Source of the DNA: Paractinoplanes bogorensis
Lineage (GTDB): Bacteria > Actinomycetota > Actinomycetes > Mycobacteriales > Micromonosporaceae
NCBI RefSeq assembly: GCF_018829635.1
Contig: NZ_JAHKKG010000007.1
Span: forward strand, 248,001 to 312,000
Reading direction: 5' to 3'
Length of the DNA: 64,000 nt
Shown here: positions 43,712-52,246 of the stretch, in pieces
How positions within the stretch are numbered: position 1 is the stretch's first letter
Layout of the letters: the number at the start of each line of letters is the position of its first letter
Notes under the pieces: model-generated
Databases searched by the model: none
The model's input: only the letters and a program-made list of their open reading frames with translations
What the model was told of the DNA's origin: nothing
Translations under genes and position numbers: made by a program

Positions 43712-44356
43712 TCAGAGCAGGGCGCGTAGGCGGCCGGCGAAGGCTTCCGGGTCGGTGAGGTGGGCGAACGCGCTTTCCGGAGCCGGGCCCGATGCGCCTG
43801 GCCCGGAGCCCGCGACGGCCAGGCGGCGGGTGGGTGGTTGCGCCTTCCAGCTTCCGTACGCCTTGAGCAGCGCCGGATCGCGCCGCGGCTCGGCGAACGA
43901 CCGGTAGTGCTCGGGGACGGTCGACACCCCCGACGCCGAGACGAGGTCGTCGACCGAGCCGGGCAGGTCGCCGGTCGGTTCGTCCAGGGTCAGCAGGCAG
44001 TGCGTGGCGTACGCGTCGGCGAACGCGATCGCCAGCCACGACGCGGTGCCGTGCCCGACCACGATCGGTGCCCGGTGCAGCTGCAGGTCGTGGACCAGGC
44101 CGGCCAGGTCGGCGGCGATCCGCTCCAGGCTGTAGTCGGTGCGGTGCGGGCACTGGCCGTGCCCGGGCAGGTCAGGGGCGATCACGGTGCAGTCGCCGGC
44201 CAGTTCGGCGGCGACCGGCCACCACATCGTCCGGTCGAAGAGCAGGCCGTGCAAGAGGACTACGGGCCGGCCGAACTGGCCCCACCGGTCGTACACGAGT
44301 CGGTTCAGCGGGCTGTTCGTGGCATGGGTGGAGCGGCGCGGGGGCTGGGGGTGCAT
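43712..44356 (-). CDS. Alpha/beta hydrolase-fold protein lacking the nucleophile
   Basis: A 214-residue protein from ATG 44356 with AAGGA upstream. The oxyanion strand VVLLHGLLF and the PDLPGHGQC loop are normal for the fold. The nucleophile elbow reads GHGTA (residues 101-105) in place of GHSxG, so Gly103 replaces the catalytic Ser. The protein is ~50 residues shorter than usual; the lid is reduced, though a terminal FAHLTDPEAFAGRL segment survives. It is probably not a hydrolase; it might bind a ligand or be decaying. It stands alone next to the DnaA boxes. Confidence 0.8.
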   Translation of the reverse strand: MHPQPPRRSTHATNSPLNRLVYDRWGQFGRPVVLLHGLLFDRTMWWPVAAELAGDCTVIAPDLPGHGQCPHRTDYSLERIAADLAGLVHDLQLHRAPIVVGHGTASWLAIAFADAYATHCLLTLDEPTGDLPGSVDDLVSASGVSTVPEHYRSFAEPRRDPALLKAYGSWKAQPPTRRLAVAGSGPGASGPAPESAFAHLTDPEAFAGRLRALL

Positions 44357-44410
44357 AGCGACGGTCCTTCTTTCGTTTCGGCAGGAAACGGGCGCGGAAG
44401 GGCGCGGTCG

Positions 44411-44767
44411 CTATACCCGGAGCACCGGGTTTGAAGCTTGGTCGTCGCGGCAGTCCCCACCTGGAGGACCAACGAGATCGACGGCTACCAGGGCGTGGCC
44501 GTCGGTGGGCAACGTGCACCGAACGGTGACGTTGGCGGCGGGCCGCAGGCGCGAGTTGGGCACGGAGGTCCACTCGCCACCGTGCTGATGCTCGTGCGTG
44601 GAATCAACGGACTCGGTGGGCTCGGAGGCGAACGCGGCGACCGCGTGATCGTGCGAGTGGGCGCGGTGATGCTCGGCGCCGGCCGACACAAGGGCCGTGC
44701 CGGCGAGGGCGATGACCAGCATCAAGACCGCGAACAGGCCGGCGCGGGTGCGTCCGGCCCTGGTCAT
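44411..44767 (-). CDS. Small exported histidine-rich protein, function unknown
   Basis: A 118-residue protein from ATG 44767. An N-terminal hydrophobic helix (AGLFAVLMLVIALAGTALVSAG) acts as a signal or anchor. It is followed by a His-rich stretch (EHHRAHSHDHAV and STHEHQHGGEW) and a C-terminal part with two Cys residues. The His clusters suggest metal binding outside the membrane, for example zinc, copper or nickel; that is inference. It is transcribed away from the zinc-ribbon membrane protein and toward the hydrolase-like gene. Confidence 0.7.
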   Translation of the reverse strand: MTRAGRTRAGLFAVLMLVIALAGTALVSAGAEHHRAHSHDHAVAAFASEPTESVDSTHEHQHGGEWTSVPNSRLRPAANVTVRCTLPTDGHALVAVDLVGPPGGDCRDDQASNPVLRV

Positions 44768-44855
44768 GGTGCCTAGCGTACGTCGGCTTCCGGACCGCCG
44801 CTCTTCGCAAGATCACGGGGCAGCGCGAACCGGCACGATCCGGCAGAATCGCGAC

Positions 44856-45680
44856 GTGGTGCGGTGCGAGCGTTGCGGAGTCCCGTTGGAACGGCACGGC
44901 CAGGGGCACACCTGCCGGTCGGCTCACTCGGTTCCGAAGGGCCCGCCGCTCGGCTGGCATGTCGCGACCTGGGTGACGGTCGGGCTGTGCGTGCTCCTCG
45001 CCGTGTGCTCGATGGCGCTGTCGGCGATGCGCCTGCGGCTGCCCCCGCCCGGCGAGCCGATTCCGCGCACCGACGATTTCCTCGTCTTCGGCCTGCTCAG
45101 TGTGGCCTGGTTCGTGCTGGCGGCGGGCGTGCTGATCGCGTTCCTGGTCTTCGGCCGCAGCACCCGCCGGGTCAAGGAACGCTTCTCCGACGAGACCCGC
45201 TGGTACGAGCGCCCTCGTATCGTGGGCCGTCTCTACGGCGCGATGGTGCTCGTCTCGATCCTGGTCCAGCTGTTCTCCGGGGCCGGTTGGCGGCAGATCC
45301 TGATCGCGGTGACCGTGGTCCGGATCGTGGGCATCGCCCTGCTGGCCGGCTCGGTCCTGCTGACCTGGGCCCGCGTCCTGCGCCTGGCCGCCGACTCGGC
45401 CGCCCTGTCCCGGGCCGCCGCCGCGACTCCGCCCCCGGCGAGCCGCTACTCCTTCCCCGACGACGCGGGCCCGGGCCCCGACGACGCGGGCCCGGGCCCC
45501 GACAGCCCGGGCGGGGCTTGGCCGCCGGGCGCAGCCTCCAGCCCGATCGTCGAGCAGTCCCGCGGCCTCGCCCCGCACAAGGTCCCGCTGACCGCGCAGG
45601 CCTCCGAGGCCGACTGGAACCCGCACCACTGGGACCCCGAGATCGAGGACGACATCAACCGTCGCCGACGTGCAACCTAG
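44856..45680 (+). CDS. Zinc-ribbon membrane protein with four helices, function unknown
   Basis: A 274-residue protein from GTG 44856 or 44859. The N-terminus carries a CERCG and GHTC pair that could form a zinc ribbon. Four hydrophobic segments follow (about 30-190), including VATWVTVGLCVLLAVCSMAL and FLVFGLLSVAWFVLAAGVLIAFLVF. The C-terminal tail is polar and contains a 21-base tandem duplication at 45459-45500 that repeats DDAGPGP. I recognise no family. Its stop codon lies inside the first operator of the following SRPBCC-ArsR operon. Confidence 0.75.
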   Translation: MVRCERCGVPLERHGQGHTCRSAHSVPKGPPLGWHVATWVTVGLCVLLAVCSMALSAMRLRLPPPGEPIPRTDDFLVFGLLSVAWFVLAAGVLIAFLVFGRSTRRVKERFSDETRWYERPRIVGRLYGAMVLVSILVQLFSGAGWRQILIAVTVVRIVGIALLAGSVLLTWARVLRLAADSAALSRAAAATPPPASRYSFPDDAGPGPDDAGPGPDSPGGAWPPGAASSPIVEQSRGLAPHKVPLTAQASEADWNPHHWDPEIEDDINRRRRAT

Positions 45681-45722
45681 GGGTTGCGCATCCGGCAGAA
45701 TGTGCAACCCTGGAGTTGCACA
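45670..45722. promoter_or_regulatory. Twin inverted-repeat operators of the SRPBCC-ArsR operon
   Basis: Site 1 (45670-45689) has GCAACC-TAGG-GGTTGC; site 2 (45701-45722) is TGTGCAAC-N6-GTTGCACA. Both contain GTGCAACC half-sites. Their centres are 32 bases apart, about three helical turns, so two repressor dimers could bind the same face. They lie 30-80 bases upstream of the SRPBCC start; the ArsR protein is the obvious ligand. Confidence 0.65.
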
Positions 45723-45751
45723 TTAGCGGGCGAGCTGACGGAGGCAAGGTC

Positions 45752-46201
45752 ATGGGTAACGACAGGATCGAGCGGGACACGTTCGTGCAGGCGCCGATCG
45801 AGCGCGTCTGGGCCGTGATCACCGAGCCCGGGCACGTCGGCGCGTGGTTCGGCACCGGGGAGCCGGCCGAGATCGATCTGCGCCCCGGCGGCATCATGCG
45901 GCTCGACCACGGTGAGTATGGCGTCTTCCCCACTCTGATCGTGGCCGTCGACGCCCCGCGCTACTTCTCCTACCGGTGGGCCAGCGCCTTCCCGGGCGAG
46001 GTCGCCTCCGAAGACAACGCCACCCTGGTCGAGTTCTTTCTGGAGCCCGAGGCCGGCGGCACCCGCGTACGGGTGGTCGAGACCGGGTTCGCCGCGCTGA
46101 CCATCCCGGCCGAGCGGGAGAGCACGGCCGGCTTCGACAGTCACGACGAGGGCTGGCGCGGCATGGTGGAGAACCTGCGCGAGTACGCCGAAAAGCCGTG
46201 A
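45752..46201 (+). CDS. SRPBCC/AHSA1 domain protein
   Basis: A 149-residue protein from ATG 45752, with GGAGGC upstream. It shows the START/Bet v1-like AHSA1 fold: RDTFVQAPIERVWAVITEPGHVGAWFG at the start, LRPGGIMRLDHG in the middle, and a terminal helix GWRGMVENLREYAEKP. These proteins bind hydrophobic ligands; the small ones paired with ArsR are thought to work in stress or resistance. The stop overlaps the GTG start of the ArsR gene. Confidence 0.92.
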   Translation: MGNDRIERDTFVQAPIERVWAVITEPGHVGAWFGTGEPAEIDLRPGGIMRLDHGEYGVFPTLIVAVDAPRYFSYRWASAFPGEVASEDNATLVEFFLEPEAGGTRVRVVETGFAALTIPAERESTAGFDSHDEGWRGMVENLREYAEKP

Positions 46202-46548
46202 TAGAGGTCCTCGCCGCACTGGCCGAGCCGACCCGCTGGCAGTTGCTCGACCAGCTGGCCGCGCAGAAGGAGGCCACGGCCACCAGGCTCGCCGAGGGTC
46301 TGCCGGTCAGTCGTCAGGCGGTCGTGAAGCACCTCGCCGTTCTGGAACGTGCCGGCCTGGTCGCCGGGCACCGGAGCGGCCGCGAGATGCGCTACGTCGT
46401 ACGGGCGAAGCGGCTCGATGAGACGGCCCGCTGGATGGCCGCGGCCGCCCGCCGCTGGGACGACCGGCTGGCCCGGATCAAAGAGCTGGCGGAGACGGAC
46501 TCACCGGAAAGGAGGGAATCTCCGAGTTTCGGTTCGGGAATCGCTTAG
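46198..46548 (+). CDS. ArsR family transcriptional repressor
   Basis: A 116-residue winged-helix regulator from GTG 46198, overlapping the SRPBCC stop by four bases. The core VLAALAEPTRWQLLDQLAAQKEATATRLAEGLPVSRQAVVKHLAVLERAGLVAGHRSGREMRYVV is canonical. No metal-binding Cys pair is seen, in line with the SRPBCC-linked subgroup that responds to other ligands. It probably represses its own operon through the twin GTGCAACC operators. Confidence 0.93.
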   Translation: MIEVLAALAEPTRWQLLDQLAAQKEATATRLAEGLPVSRQAVVKHLAVLERAGLVAGHRSGREMRYVVRAKRLDETARWMAAAARRWDDRLARIKELAETDSPERRESPSFGSGIA

Positions 46549-46612
46549 GAGCACAACGGTTACGACGATCCTCTCGATGTACAAAGCAGGCGGGCGTCGG
46601 GGGGCGTACGAG

Positions 46613-47575
46613 ATGAAGGTCTTCGGCAGAGCGGCGGCATTGGCCGGAATCGTTGCCACGGCGCTGGTGCATCCGGCCGCCGCCCAGGCGGCCGCGCCAT
46701 CGCTGCCGAGCCTCGTCGCGTACGTACGCACCGGCGACATCTATGTCAGCCAGGGCGCGGGGGAGAAGCGGCTCACCACCGGTGCCAACCAGGCCCGCCC
46801 GCGATGGTCGCCGGACGGCAGGTCGATCGCCTACCTCAAGGCCGGCTACCTGTGGGTGATGCGGGCCGATGGCAGTGGCAAGCGCCGGCTCACCACCCGG
46901 GCCGCGGCCGGTCCGTCGTGGTCGCCCGACGGCAAGTCGATCGCGTTCGCGTCGCTGTCCTGCTCGGGCGGCCCGGGGGTCTATTCGATCGCGGCCGCCG
47001 ACCCGAAGGCGACGCCCAAGGTGCTCTTCCCGCGCGACTGCCGGGGCGAGGATCTGCCCGCCGAGCCGGCCCCGGTCACCGCTCGTGTGGCGTCGCTGAC
47101 CGAGCGGCTGCGCACCGACGACGCGGTGGCCTGGTCGCCCGACGGCACCCGGGTCGCGTTCCGGGGTGGCGACTGCGAGTCGGTCTACGACGCCTGCCTG
47201 AGCGTGGGCACGGTGGCCGACGGCGGCGAGCAGGCCGTGGCCGCGTACGGCGGGGGAAGTCTGCAGACCAGCGGTTTCGCGGTCGTGCCGAGCTGGCGGG
47301 CGGACGGGGTCAAGCTCTCGTGGACCGCCTATCAACAGGGCGAGACCAAGGCCGACGACCAGCCGCTGCACGTGGTCGAGTACGACACGAAAACCCGGTC
47401 CAAGCGGGATGTCGGCGGCACCCTCGACCGCGAGATGGCGTACCTGGGAAAGAACCAGGCGGCGGTGACCGGGCAGTACCGCAACGGCTCCTGGGTCATC
47501 GTGGTCGACCTGGCCAAGGGCACCCGTACCCCGTTCCGTGAGGGGTCCCAGCCCAGTGTGCAACCAGCTCGCTAA
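46613..47575 (+). CDS. Secreted TolB-like beta-propeller protein
   Basis: A 320-residue protein from ATG 46613, GGGGGG upstream; ATG 46577 is an alternative. A signal peptide (1-27, ending AQA) is followed by PD40/WD40-like repeats: RWSPDGRSIAYL, SWSPDGKSIAFAS and AWSPDGTRVAFRG. This gives a probable six-bladed propeller. Two Cys pairs could form disulfides outside the cell. Such proteins usually act as binding scaffolds; no enzymatic motif is visible. It follows the SRPBCC-ArsR operon by 64 bases and probably has its own promoter. Confidence 0.85.
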   Translation: MKVFGRAAALAGIVATALVHPAAAQAAAPSLPSLVAYVRTGDIYVSQGAGEKRLTTGANQARPRWSPDGRSIAYLKAGYLWVMRADGSGKRRLTTRAAAGPSWSPDGKSIAFASLSCSGGPGVYSIAAADPKATPKVLFPRDCRGEDLPAEPAPVTARVASLTERLRTDDAVAWSPDGTRVAFRGGDCESVYDACLSVGTVADGGEQAVAAYGGGSLQTSGFAVVPSWRADGVKLSWTAYQQGETKADDQPLHVVEYDTKTRSKRDVGGTLDREMAYLGKNQAAVTGQYRNGSWVIVVDLAKGTRTPFREGSQPSVQPAR

Positions 47576-47621
47576 GCAGGTGCAAACGGGTTGCCGATGG
47601 GTAGGGCGACAGGAGGCACGC

Positions 47622-47987
47622 ATGAGCATCTCCGGACTGGGCAACGCCCGGCCGCTACCCCCGCCGGTCCGCCCGGCCCGAGCCGCGAAGCCGGACACGG
47701 AACGTGACGACGATTACCTGACCGGCCGTGACCGGGAGCTGATCTTCCAGGTGACCGGCCAGCGTGACCCGCTCAAGCAGTCGGCCACCGCGTTCGCCGC
47801 GATCCTCAGCGCCGAGCGTGCCGCCGGCCGTCTTGCTCCTGGTCAGGAGGCTACGGCGCTCTATCTCAAGGACCTCAACCGGCGCTACGAGCGTACGGGC
47901 GGACCGAACCCCGTGGCCGGGCTCCTGCCCAAGGCCCTGGGATATCTGCAGGAGGGCGGCAGCGGGCGGATCGACGTCTCTGCGTAA
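47622..47987 (+). CDS. Small soluble protein, function unknown
   Basis: A 121-residue protein from ATG 47622 with a very strong ribosome-binding site (AGGAGG, five bases upstream). The N-terminus is Pro/Arg-rich and flexible; the core (GRDRELIFQVTGQRDPLKQSATAFAAILSAERAAGRLAPGQEATALYLKDLNRRYERTG) is helical. No membrane segment or signal is seen. The trmB start lies 10 bases downstream, so the two are probably co-transcribed. I do not recognise the family. Confidence 0.75.
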   Translation: MSISGLGNARPLPPPVRPARAAKPDTERDDDYLTGRDRELIFQVTGQRDPLKQSATAFAAILSAERAAGRLAPGQEATALYLKDLNRRYERTGGPNPVAGLLPKALGYLQEGGSGRIDVSA

Positions 47988-47997
47988 AAATGGGGGC

Positions 47998-48672
47998 GTG
48001 ACGACCCACCACCCGCCGATCCGCACCTTCCATCCGCGCCGGGGCCACCTGAGCCCCCGGCGTGTCGACGCGCACGCCGCGCTCTGGCCGGTGGTGGGCC
48101 TGACGATCGAGGACGGCGACCGCACGCCCCTCGATCTCGACGAGCTGTTCGGGCGCACCAATCCCAAGGTGCTCGAGATCGGCTTCGGCATGGGTGACGC
48201 CCTGGCCGCGATGGCCGCCGCCGACCCGGACCGCGACTACCTGGGCATCGAGGTGCACACGCCCGGCATCGGCAGTCTGCTGGCCCACCTTCAAGATCAA
48301 AACCTTTCCCACGTACGGGTGGCACTCGGCGACGCCATGCAACTGATCCACCGTCTGGGGCTGGGCCGGCTGGACGCGATCCACGTCTTCTTCCCGGATC
48401 CCTGGCCCAAGTCACGTCACCACAAGCGCCGGCTCATCCAGCCGGCCAACGTGGTGCTGCTGCGTGACCGTCTGCGCCCGGGCGGAATCCTGCACTGCGC
48501 CACCGACTGGCCGCACTACGCCGAGGGCATGGCCGAGGTGCTGGCCGCCGATCCGGAACTCGAACTCGTCGACCACGACCGCGGCGCCCGCCCGGAGACG
48601 AAGTACGAGCGTCGCGGCACTCGCGCGGGCCGGCCGATCACCGATCTGCGCTTCCGTCGCCGTACCTCATGA
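47998..48672 (+). CDS. trmB: tRNA (guanine-N7)-methyltransferase
   Basis: A 224-residue enzyme from GTG 47998. It uses S-adenosylmethionine to methylate G46 in the tRNA variable loop. Motif I is VLEIGFGMGDALAAMA, followed by YLGIEVHTPGIGSLL, the family motif FFPDPWPKSRHHKRRL, and the TKYERRG signature near the C-terminus. Length is normal for actinobacterial TrmB. It is preceded by the unknown gene at 47622 and followed, 41 bases on, by the histidine kinase. Confidence 0.95.
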   Translation: MTTHHPPIRTFHPRRGHLSPRRVDAHAALWPVVGLTIEDGDRTPLDLDELFGRTNPKVLEIGFGMGDALAAMAAADPDRDYLGIEVHTPGIGSLLAHLQDQNLSHVRVALGDAMQLIHRLGLGRLDAIHVFFPDPWPKSRHHKRRLIQPANVVLLRDRLRPGGILHCATDWPHYAEGMAEVLAADPELELVDHDRGARPETKYERRGTRAGRPITDLRFRRRTS

Positions 48673-48713
48673 TTTGCGGCTTTTCTGCAATTAGCGACGT
48701 ATAGCCTGCGGAG

Positions 48714-50783
48714 GTGGGTGAGCGGCAAGACGACACCGGCCGCCAAGCCTGGCCCGGCGGCCTCGACGAGGGCCTGCTGCACGAGGTCGCCGAGCTGCAT
48801 CCGGCCTCGTTCGACGGCGGCGGCGCCGATGAGCTCGCCGGTCTGCTGGCCCGCGCCGCCCACGCCCCGGTCGGGCTGATCCACCTGGTGCGCGGCGACA
48901 CCCTGCGGATCTACGGCGGGCACGGGCGCGACGGCGTGTGGGACCAGCCGGAAGCTCCGCTCGAGGGCACCCTGGCCTCGGCCGTGCTGGTCGCCGGCGC
49001 CCCGCTGGTGCTCAACGACCTCACCGAGCGCGGGCGGAAAGGCGCTTACCTCGGTCATCCCGTACGGGACAAGAAGGGCGCCGTCCTCGCGGTGTGCTGT
49101 GCGGCCGACTTCGAACCGCGGACCTGGACGGACGACGAGATCGCCTCGGTCGCCGAGGCCGCCCACGTGGCCGGGCTGCTGCTGACCGAGCAACTCGCCC
49201 GCTACGAGCTGGCCCGGCAGCGCCGCTTCCTCGACGCGGTGCTCGACAGCCTGCACGACGGCGTGATCGCCTGCGACGACCAGGGCCGCATCGTCTTCGT
49301 CAACGAGCGGATGCGCCGGCTCTGGGGCGAGTCGAGCCTGCCCGCCGACAGCTGGCTCGAAGGCCTCACCGACACCGAGGGCAACCCGCTGCGCCGCGAC
49401 GACCTCGGCCTGTTCCGCGCGCTGCAGGGCGACCACCTGGTCGACAGCGAGGTCGTGCTGCACGGGCCGGACCGGCGCGCCCGGCACTACCTGGTCGACG
49501 CGCACCCGATCACCGGGCCCGGCGGGCGGACGGCGGGGGCGGTGCAGGCCGTCCAGGACGTGACCCGGCGTAAGCGGGTGGAGCGCTTCCGGACGTGCGA
49601 ACTGGCCGTCACCACCGCGCTGGCCGACGCGCCCAGCATCGAGGCGGCCGGTCCCCGCGTGCTCGAGGCCGTGGGGACCACGCTGGGCTGGGTGCACGCC
49701 GAGTTGTGGCTGGTCGACGAGCCCGCCGCCGTGGTCCGGTCGGCCGCCCGCTGGAGTGCGCCGGGGCGGCAGACCGACATCGAGGTGCCGGTGGATCTGG
49801 CCTACGGGGTGGGCCTGGCCGGGCGGGCGTGGCAGGTGGGCAAGCCGCTGTGGATCCGAGACGTGGGACGGCCGCAGAGCCTGATCTCGGCCGAGACCGC
49901 GGCATCGGGTGCGTTGCATACGGCGCTGGCTGTGCCCGTACGGGAAGGATTTGAGACTCTGGGGGTTCTGACGGCGTTTGCCGACACGGTCGAGGATCCC
50001 GAGGACGAACTGCTCGCGCTGATGTCGGGGATCGCCGCGCACATCGGGCAGTTCGTCGAGAAGCACCGCGTCGAAGACCTGCAGCGCCAGCTGATCCGCA
50101 GCAAGAACGAATATCTGGCGCTGGTCGGGCACGAGCTGCGCACGCCGTTGACCTCGATCAGTGCCTACACCGAGCTGCTGCGCGAGGCCGACGAGAAGAG
50201 CCTGGTGGCCGACGGTCCGCGCCTGCTCGAGGTGATCGAGCGCAACACCAACCAGCTGCGGGACATCATCAACGAGTTGCTGGAGCTCTCGGCCCTGGAC
50301 GGCGGGCACGCCGACATCCACCTGGCCCCGATGGACCTGGCCGAGGTGGTGCGCGACTCGCTGGCCAAGGCGCGGGCCGCGGTCGAGGGCGCGCCGCTGG
50401 TCATCGACGACGAGTTGCCGGACAAACTGGTGCTGCCGGGCGACCGCAAGCGGCTGCGCCAGGTGGTCGACAACCTGCTCGGCAACGCGGTCAAATACAG
50501 CCCCGACGGCGGGCACATCGGCGTGAAGCTGCGGGCGGCGGGCCGGGCGGCCGAGCTGGCGGTCTCGGACACCGGGCTCGGGGTGTCCAGCGACGAGCGC
50601 GAGAAGCTGTTCACCGGTCTCTACCGCACCTCGCGGGCCCGGGACTCGGCGATCCCCGGCACCGGCCTGGGCATGACGCTGAGCCGGGCCGTGGTCGGTA
50701 AACACCACGGGAGCATCGAGCTGGTCGACCACGAAGGCCCTGGTACCACGGTGCTGGTCCGGCTGCCCATGGACGCCCGTTGA
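48714..50783 (+). CDS. GAF-PAS-GAF sensor histidine kinase
   Basis: A 689-residue soluble kinase from GTG 48714. A GAF domain (about 20-160), a PAS domain (about 165-290, LDSLHDGVIACDDQGRIVFVN), a second GAF domain (about 300-455), then HisKA with H473 in GHELRTPLTSI and HATPase_c (NLLGNAVKYSPDGG, DTGLGV, GTGLGMTL). No membrane helix is seen, so it senses a cytosolic signal such as redox state, light or a small ligand. No response regulator is adjacent, so it is an orphan kinase in this window. Confidence 0.93.
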   Translation: MGERQDDTGRQAWPGGLDEGLLHEVAELHPASFDGGGADELAGLLARAAHAPVGLIHLVRGDTLRIYGGHGRDGVWDQPEAPLEGTLASAVLVAGAPLVLNDLTERGRKGAYLGHPVRDKKGAVLAVCCAADFEPRTWTDDEIASVAEAAHVAGLLLTEQLARYELARQRRFLDAVLDSLHDGVIACDDQGRIVFVNERMRRLWGESSLPADSWLEGLTDTEGNPLRRDDLGLFRALQGDHLVDSEVVLHGPDRRARHYLVDAHPITGPGGRTAGAVQAVQDVTRRKRVERFRTCELAVTTALADAPSIEAAGPRVLEAVGTTLGWVHAELWLVDEPAAVVRSAARWSAPGRQTDIEVPVDLAYGVGLAGRAWQVGKPLWIRDVGRPQSLISAETAASGALHTALAVPVREGFETLGVLTAFADTVEDPEDELLALMSGIAAHIGQFVEKHRVEDLQRQLIRSKNEYLALVGHELRTPLTSISAYTELLREADEKSLVADGPRLLEVIERNTNQLRDIINELLELSALDGGHADIHLAPMDLAEVVRDSLAKARAAVEGAPLVIDDELPDKLVLPGDRKRLRQVVDNLLGNAVKYSPDGGHIGVKLRAAGRAAELAVSDTGLGVSSDEREKLFTGLYRTSRARDSAIPGTGLGMTLSRAVVGKHHGSIELVDHEGPGTTVLVRLPMDAR

Positions 50784-50833
50784 CAATGTGCTGACACATG
50801 TGACCCTGGTAACACGCTGGTCATCGGGCCAGG

Positions 50834-52246
50834 ATGAAGGTCATGACCCGGTGGACTCCCGATCCGACGTTCTATCCCTCCCCGAGTGACGCGGCCGGAG
50901 CCCCGGCCGAGCAGCTGGCCTATGTGGCCGCGTTCGACCGGTCGGCCCAGCAGCCGGACGCGATCGCCGTCGTCGACACCGATCCCGGCTCCGATTCGTA
51001 CGGCCAGGTGGTGGGCTGGACCGACCTGCCGCACACCGGCGACGAGCTGCACCACTTCGGGTGGAACGCGTGCAGCAGCGCGCTCTGCCCGACCGCGCCG
51101 CATCCGCACGTGTCGCGCCGCTATCTCATCGTTCCCGGCCTCCGGTCGTCGCGCATCTACGTGATCGATGTGCTGGACGACCCGCGTTCACCGCGGATCG
51201 TCAAGGAGATCCCGGCCTCGTCGCTGGCGGCCGCCGGTTACTCGCGGCCGCACACGATCCACTGCGGACCCGACGGCATCTATGTGTCGGCGCTGGGCAA
51301 CGGTACCGACGGTGACGGGCCGGGTGGCATCGCCGTGCTGGATCACACGACCTTCGACGTACGGGGGAAGTGGGAAGTTGATCGTGGGGACCAGTTCCTC
51401 GCGTACGACTTCTGGTGGCACCTGACCCGCGACGTGCTCGTCACCTCGGAGTGGGGCACACCCGACATGATCGAGAACGGGATCGTGCCCGAGCTGCTGC
51501 TGGGCCGTAAGTACGGGCACCGGCTGCACTTCTGGGACCTGGCCAAGCGCACCCTGGCGCAGACAGTCGACCTCGGTGACCAGTACCAGATGACGCTGGA
51601 ACTGCGCCCGGCCCATGACCCGTCACGCGAATACGGCTTCGTCGGCGTGGTGGTCAGCGTCGAGGATCTGTCCGCCTCGGTCTGGGTGTGGCACCGGTCC
51701 GAGGGCGAGTTCGCCGTGACCAAGGTGATCGACATTCCGGCCGAGCCCGCTCCGGCTTCGTCGTTGCCGCCCGCCCTGCAGCCCTTCGGCGCCGTTCCGC
51801 CGCTGGTCACCGACATTGACCTCTCGGTCGACGACAAGTTCCTCTACGTCTCGTGCTGGGGCACGGGTGAGCTCAAGCAGTACGACGTGAGCGATCCGTT
51901 CCATCCGGTCGAGGTCGGTTCGGTACGCCTCGGCGGCATCGTCGGCCGGGTCGCGCACCCCTCTGATCCCTCGTCGCCCCTGTCGGGTGGCCCGCAGATG
52001 GTCGAGGTCTCGCGGGACGGCAAGCGGGTCTACGTGACCAATTCCCTGTACGGGTCGTGGGACGACCAGTTCTACCCCGACGGCGTCGGGGCGTGGCTGG
52101 CCAAGCTCGACGTCGGCTCGTCCGGTGGGATGACCCTGGACGAGCGCTTCTTCCCGCACGGTGACGAGTTCCGCGGTCGTCGCGTGCACCAGACCCGTCT
52201 GCAGGGCGGCGACGCCAGCTCCGACTCGTACTGCTTCCCTTCTTGA
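50834..52246 (+). CDS. Selenium-binding protein family / methanethiol oxidase
   Basis: A 470-residue SBP56-family protein from ATG 50834 (ATG 50843 is also possible). Family landmarks include LAYVAAFDRSAQQPDAIAVVD, the ELHHFGWNACSSALC Cys motif, YSRPHTIHCGPDGIYVSALG, FWWHLTRDVLVTSEWG and YGHRLHFWDL. Bacterial homologues are methanethiol oxidases (MtoX), copper-dependent enzymes that turn methanethiol into formaldehyde, H2S and H2O2. The His-rich motifs for metal binding are kept. The next gene begins at its stop codon. Confidence 0.9.
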   Translation: MKVMTRWTPDPTFYPSPSDAAGAPAEQLAYVAAFDRSAQQPDAIAVVDTDPGSDSYGQVVGWTDLPHTGDELHHFGWNACSSALCPTAPHPHVSRRYLIVPGLRSSRIYVIDVLDDPRSPRIVKEIPASSLAAAGYSRPHTIHCGPDGIYVSALGNGTDGDGPGGIAVLDHTTFDVRGKWEVDRGDQFLAYDFWWHLTRDVLVTSEWGTPDMIENGIVPELLLGRKYGHRLHFWDLAKRTLAQTVDLGDQYQMTLELRPAHDPSREYGFVGVVVSVEDLSASVWVWHRSEGEFAVTKVIDIPAEPAPASSLPPALQPFGAVPPLVTDIDLSVDDKFLYVSCWGTGELKQYDVSDPFHPVEVGSVRLGGIVGRVAHPSDPSSPLSGGPQMVEVSRDGKRVYVTNSLYGSWDDQFYPDGVGAWLAKLDVGSSGGMTLDERFFPHGDEFRGRRVHQTRLQGGDASSDSYCFPS

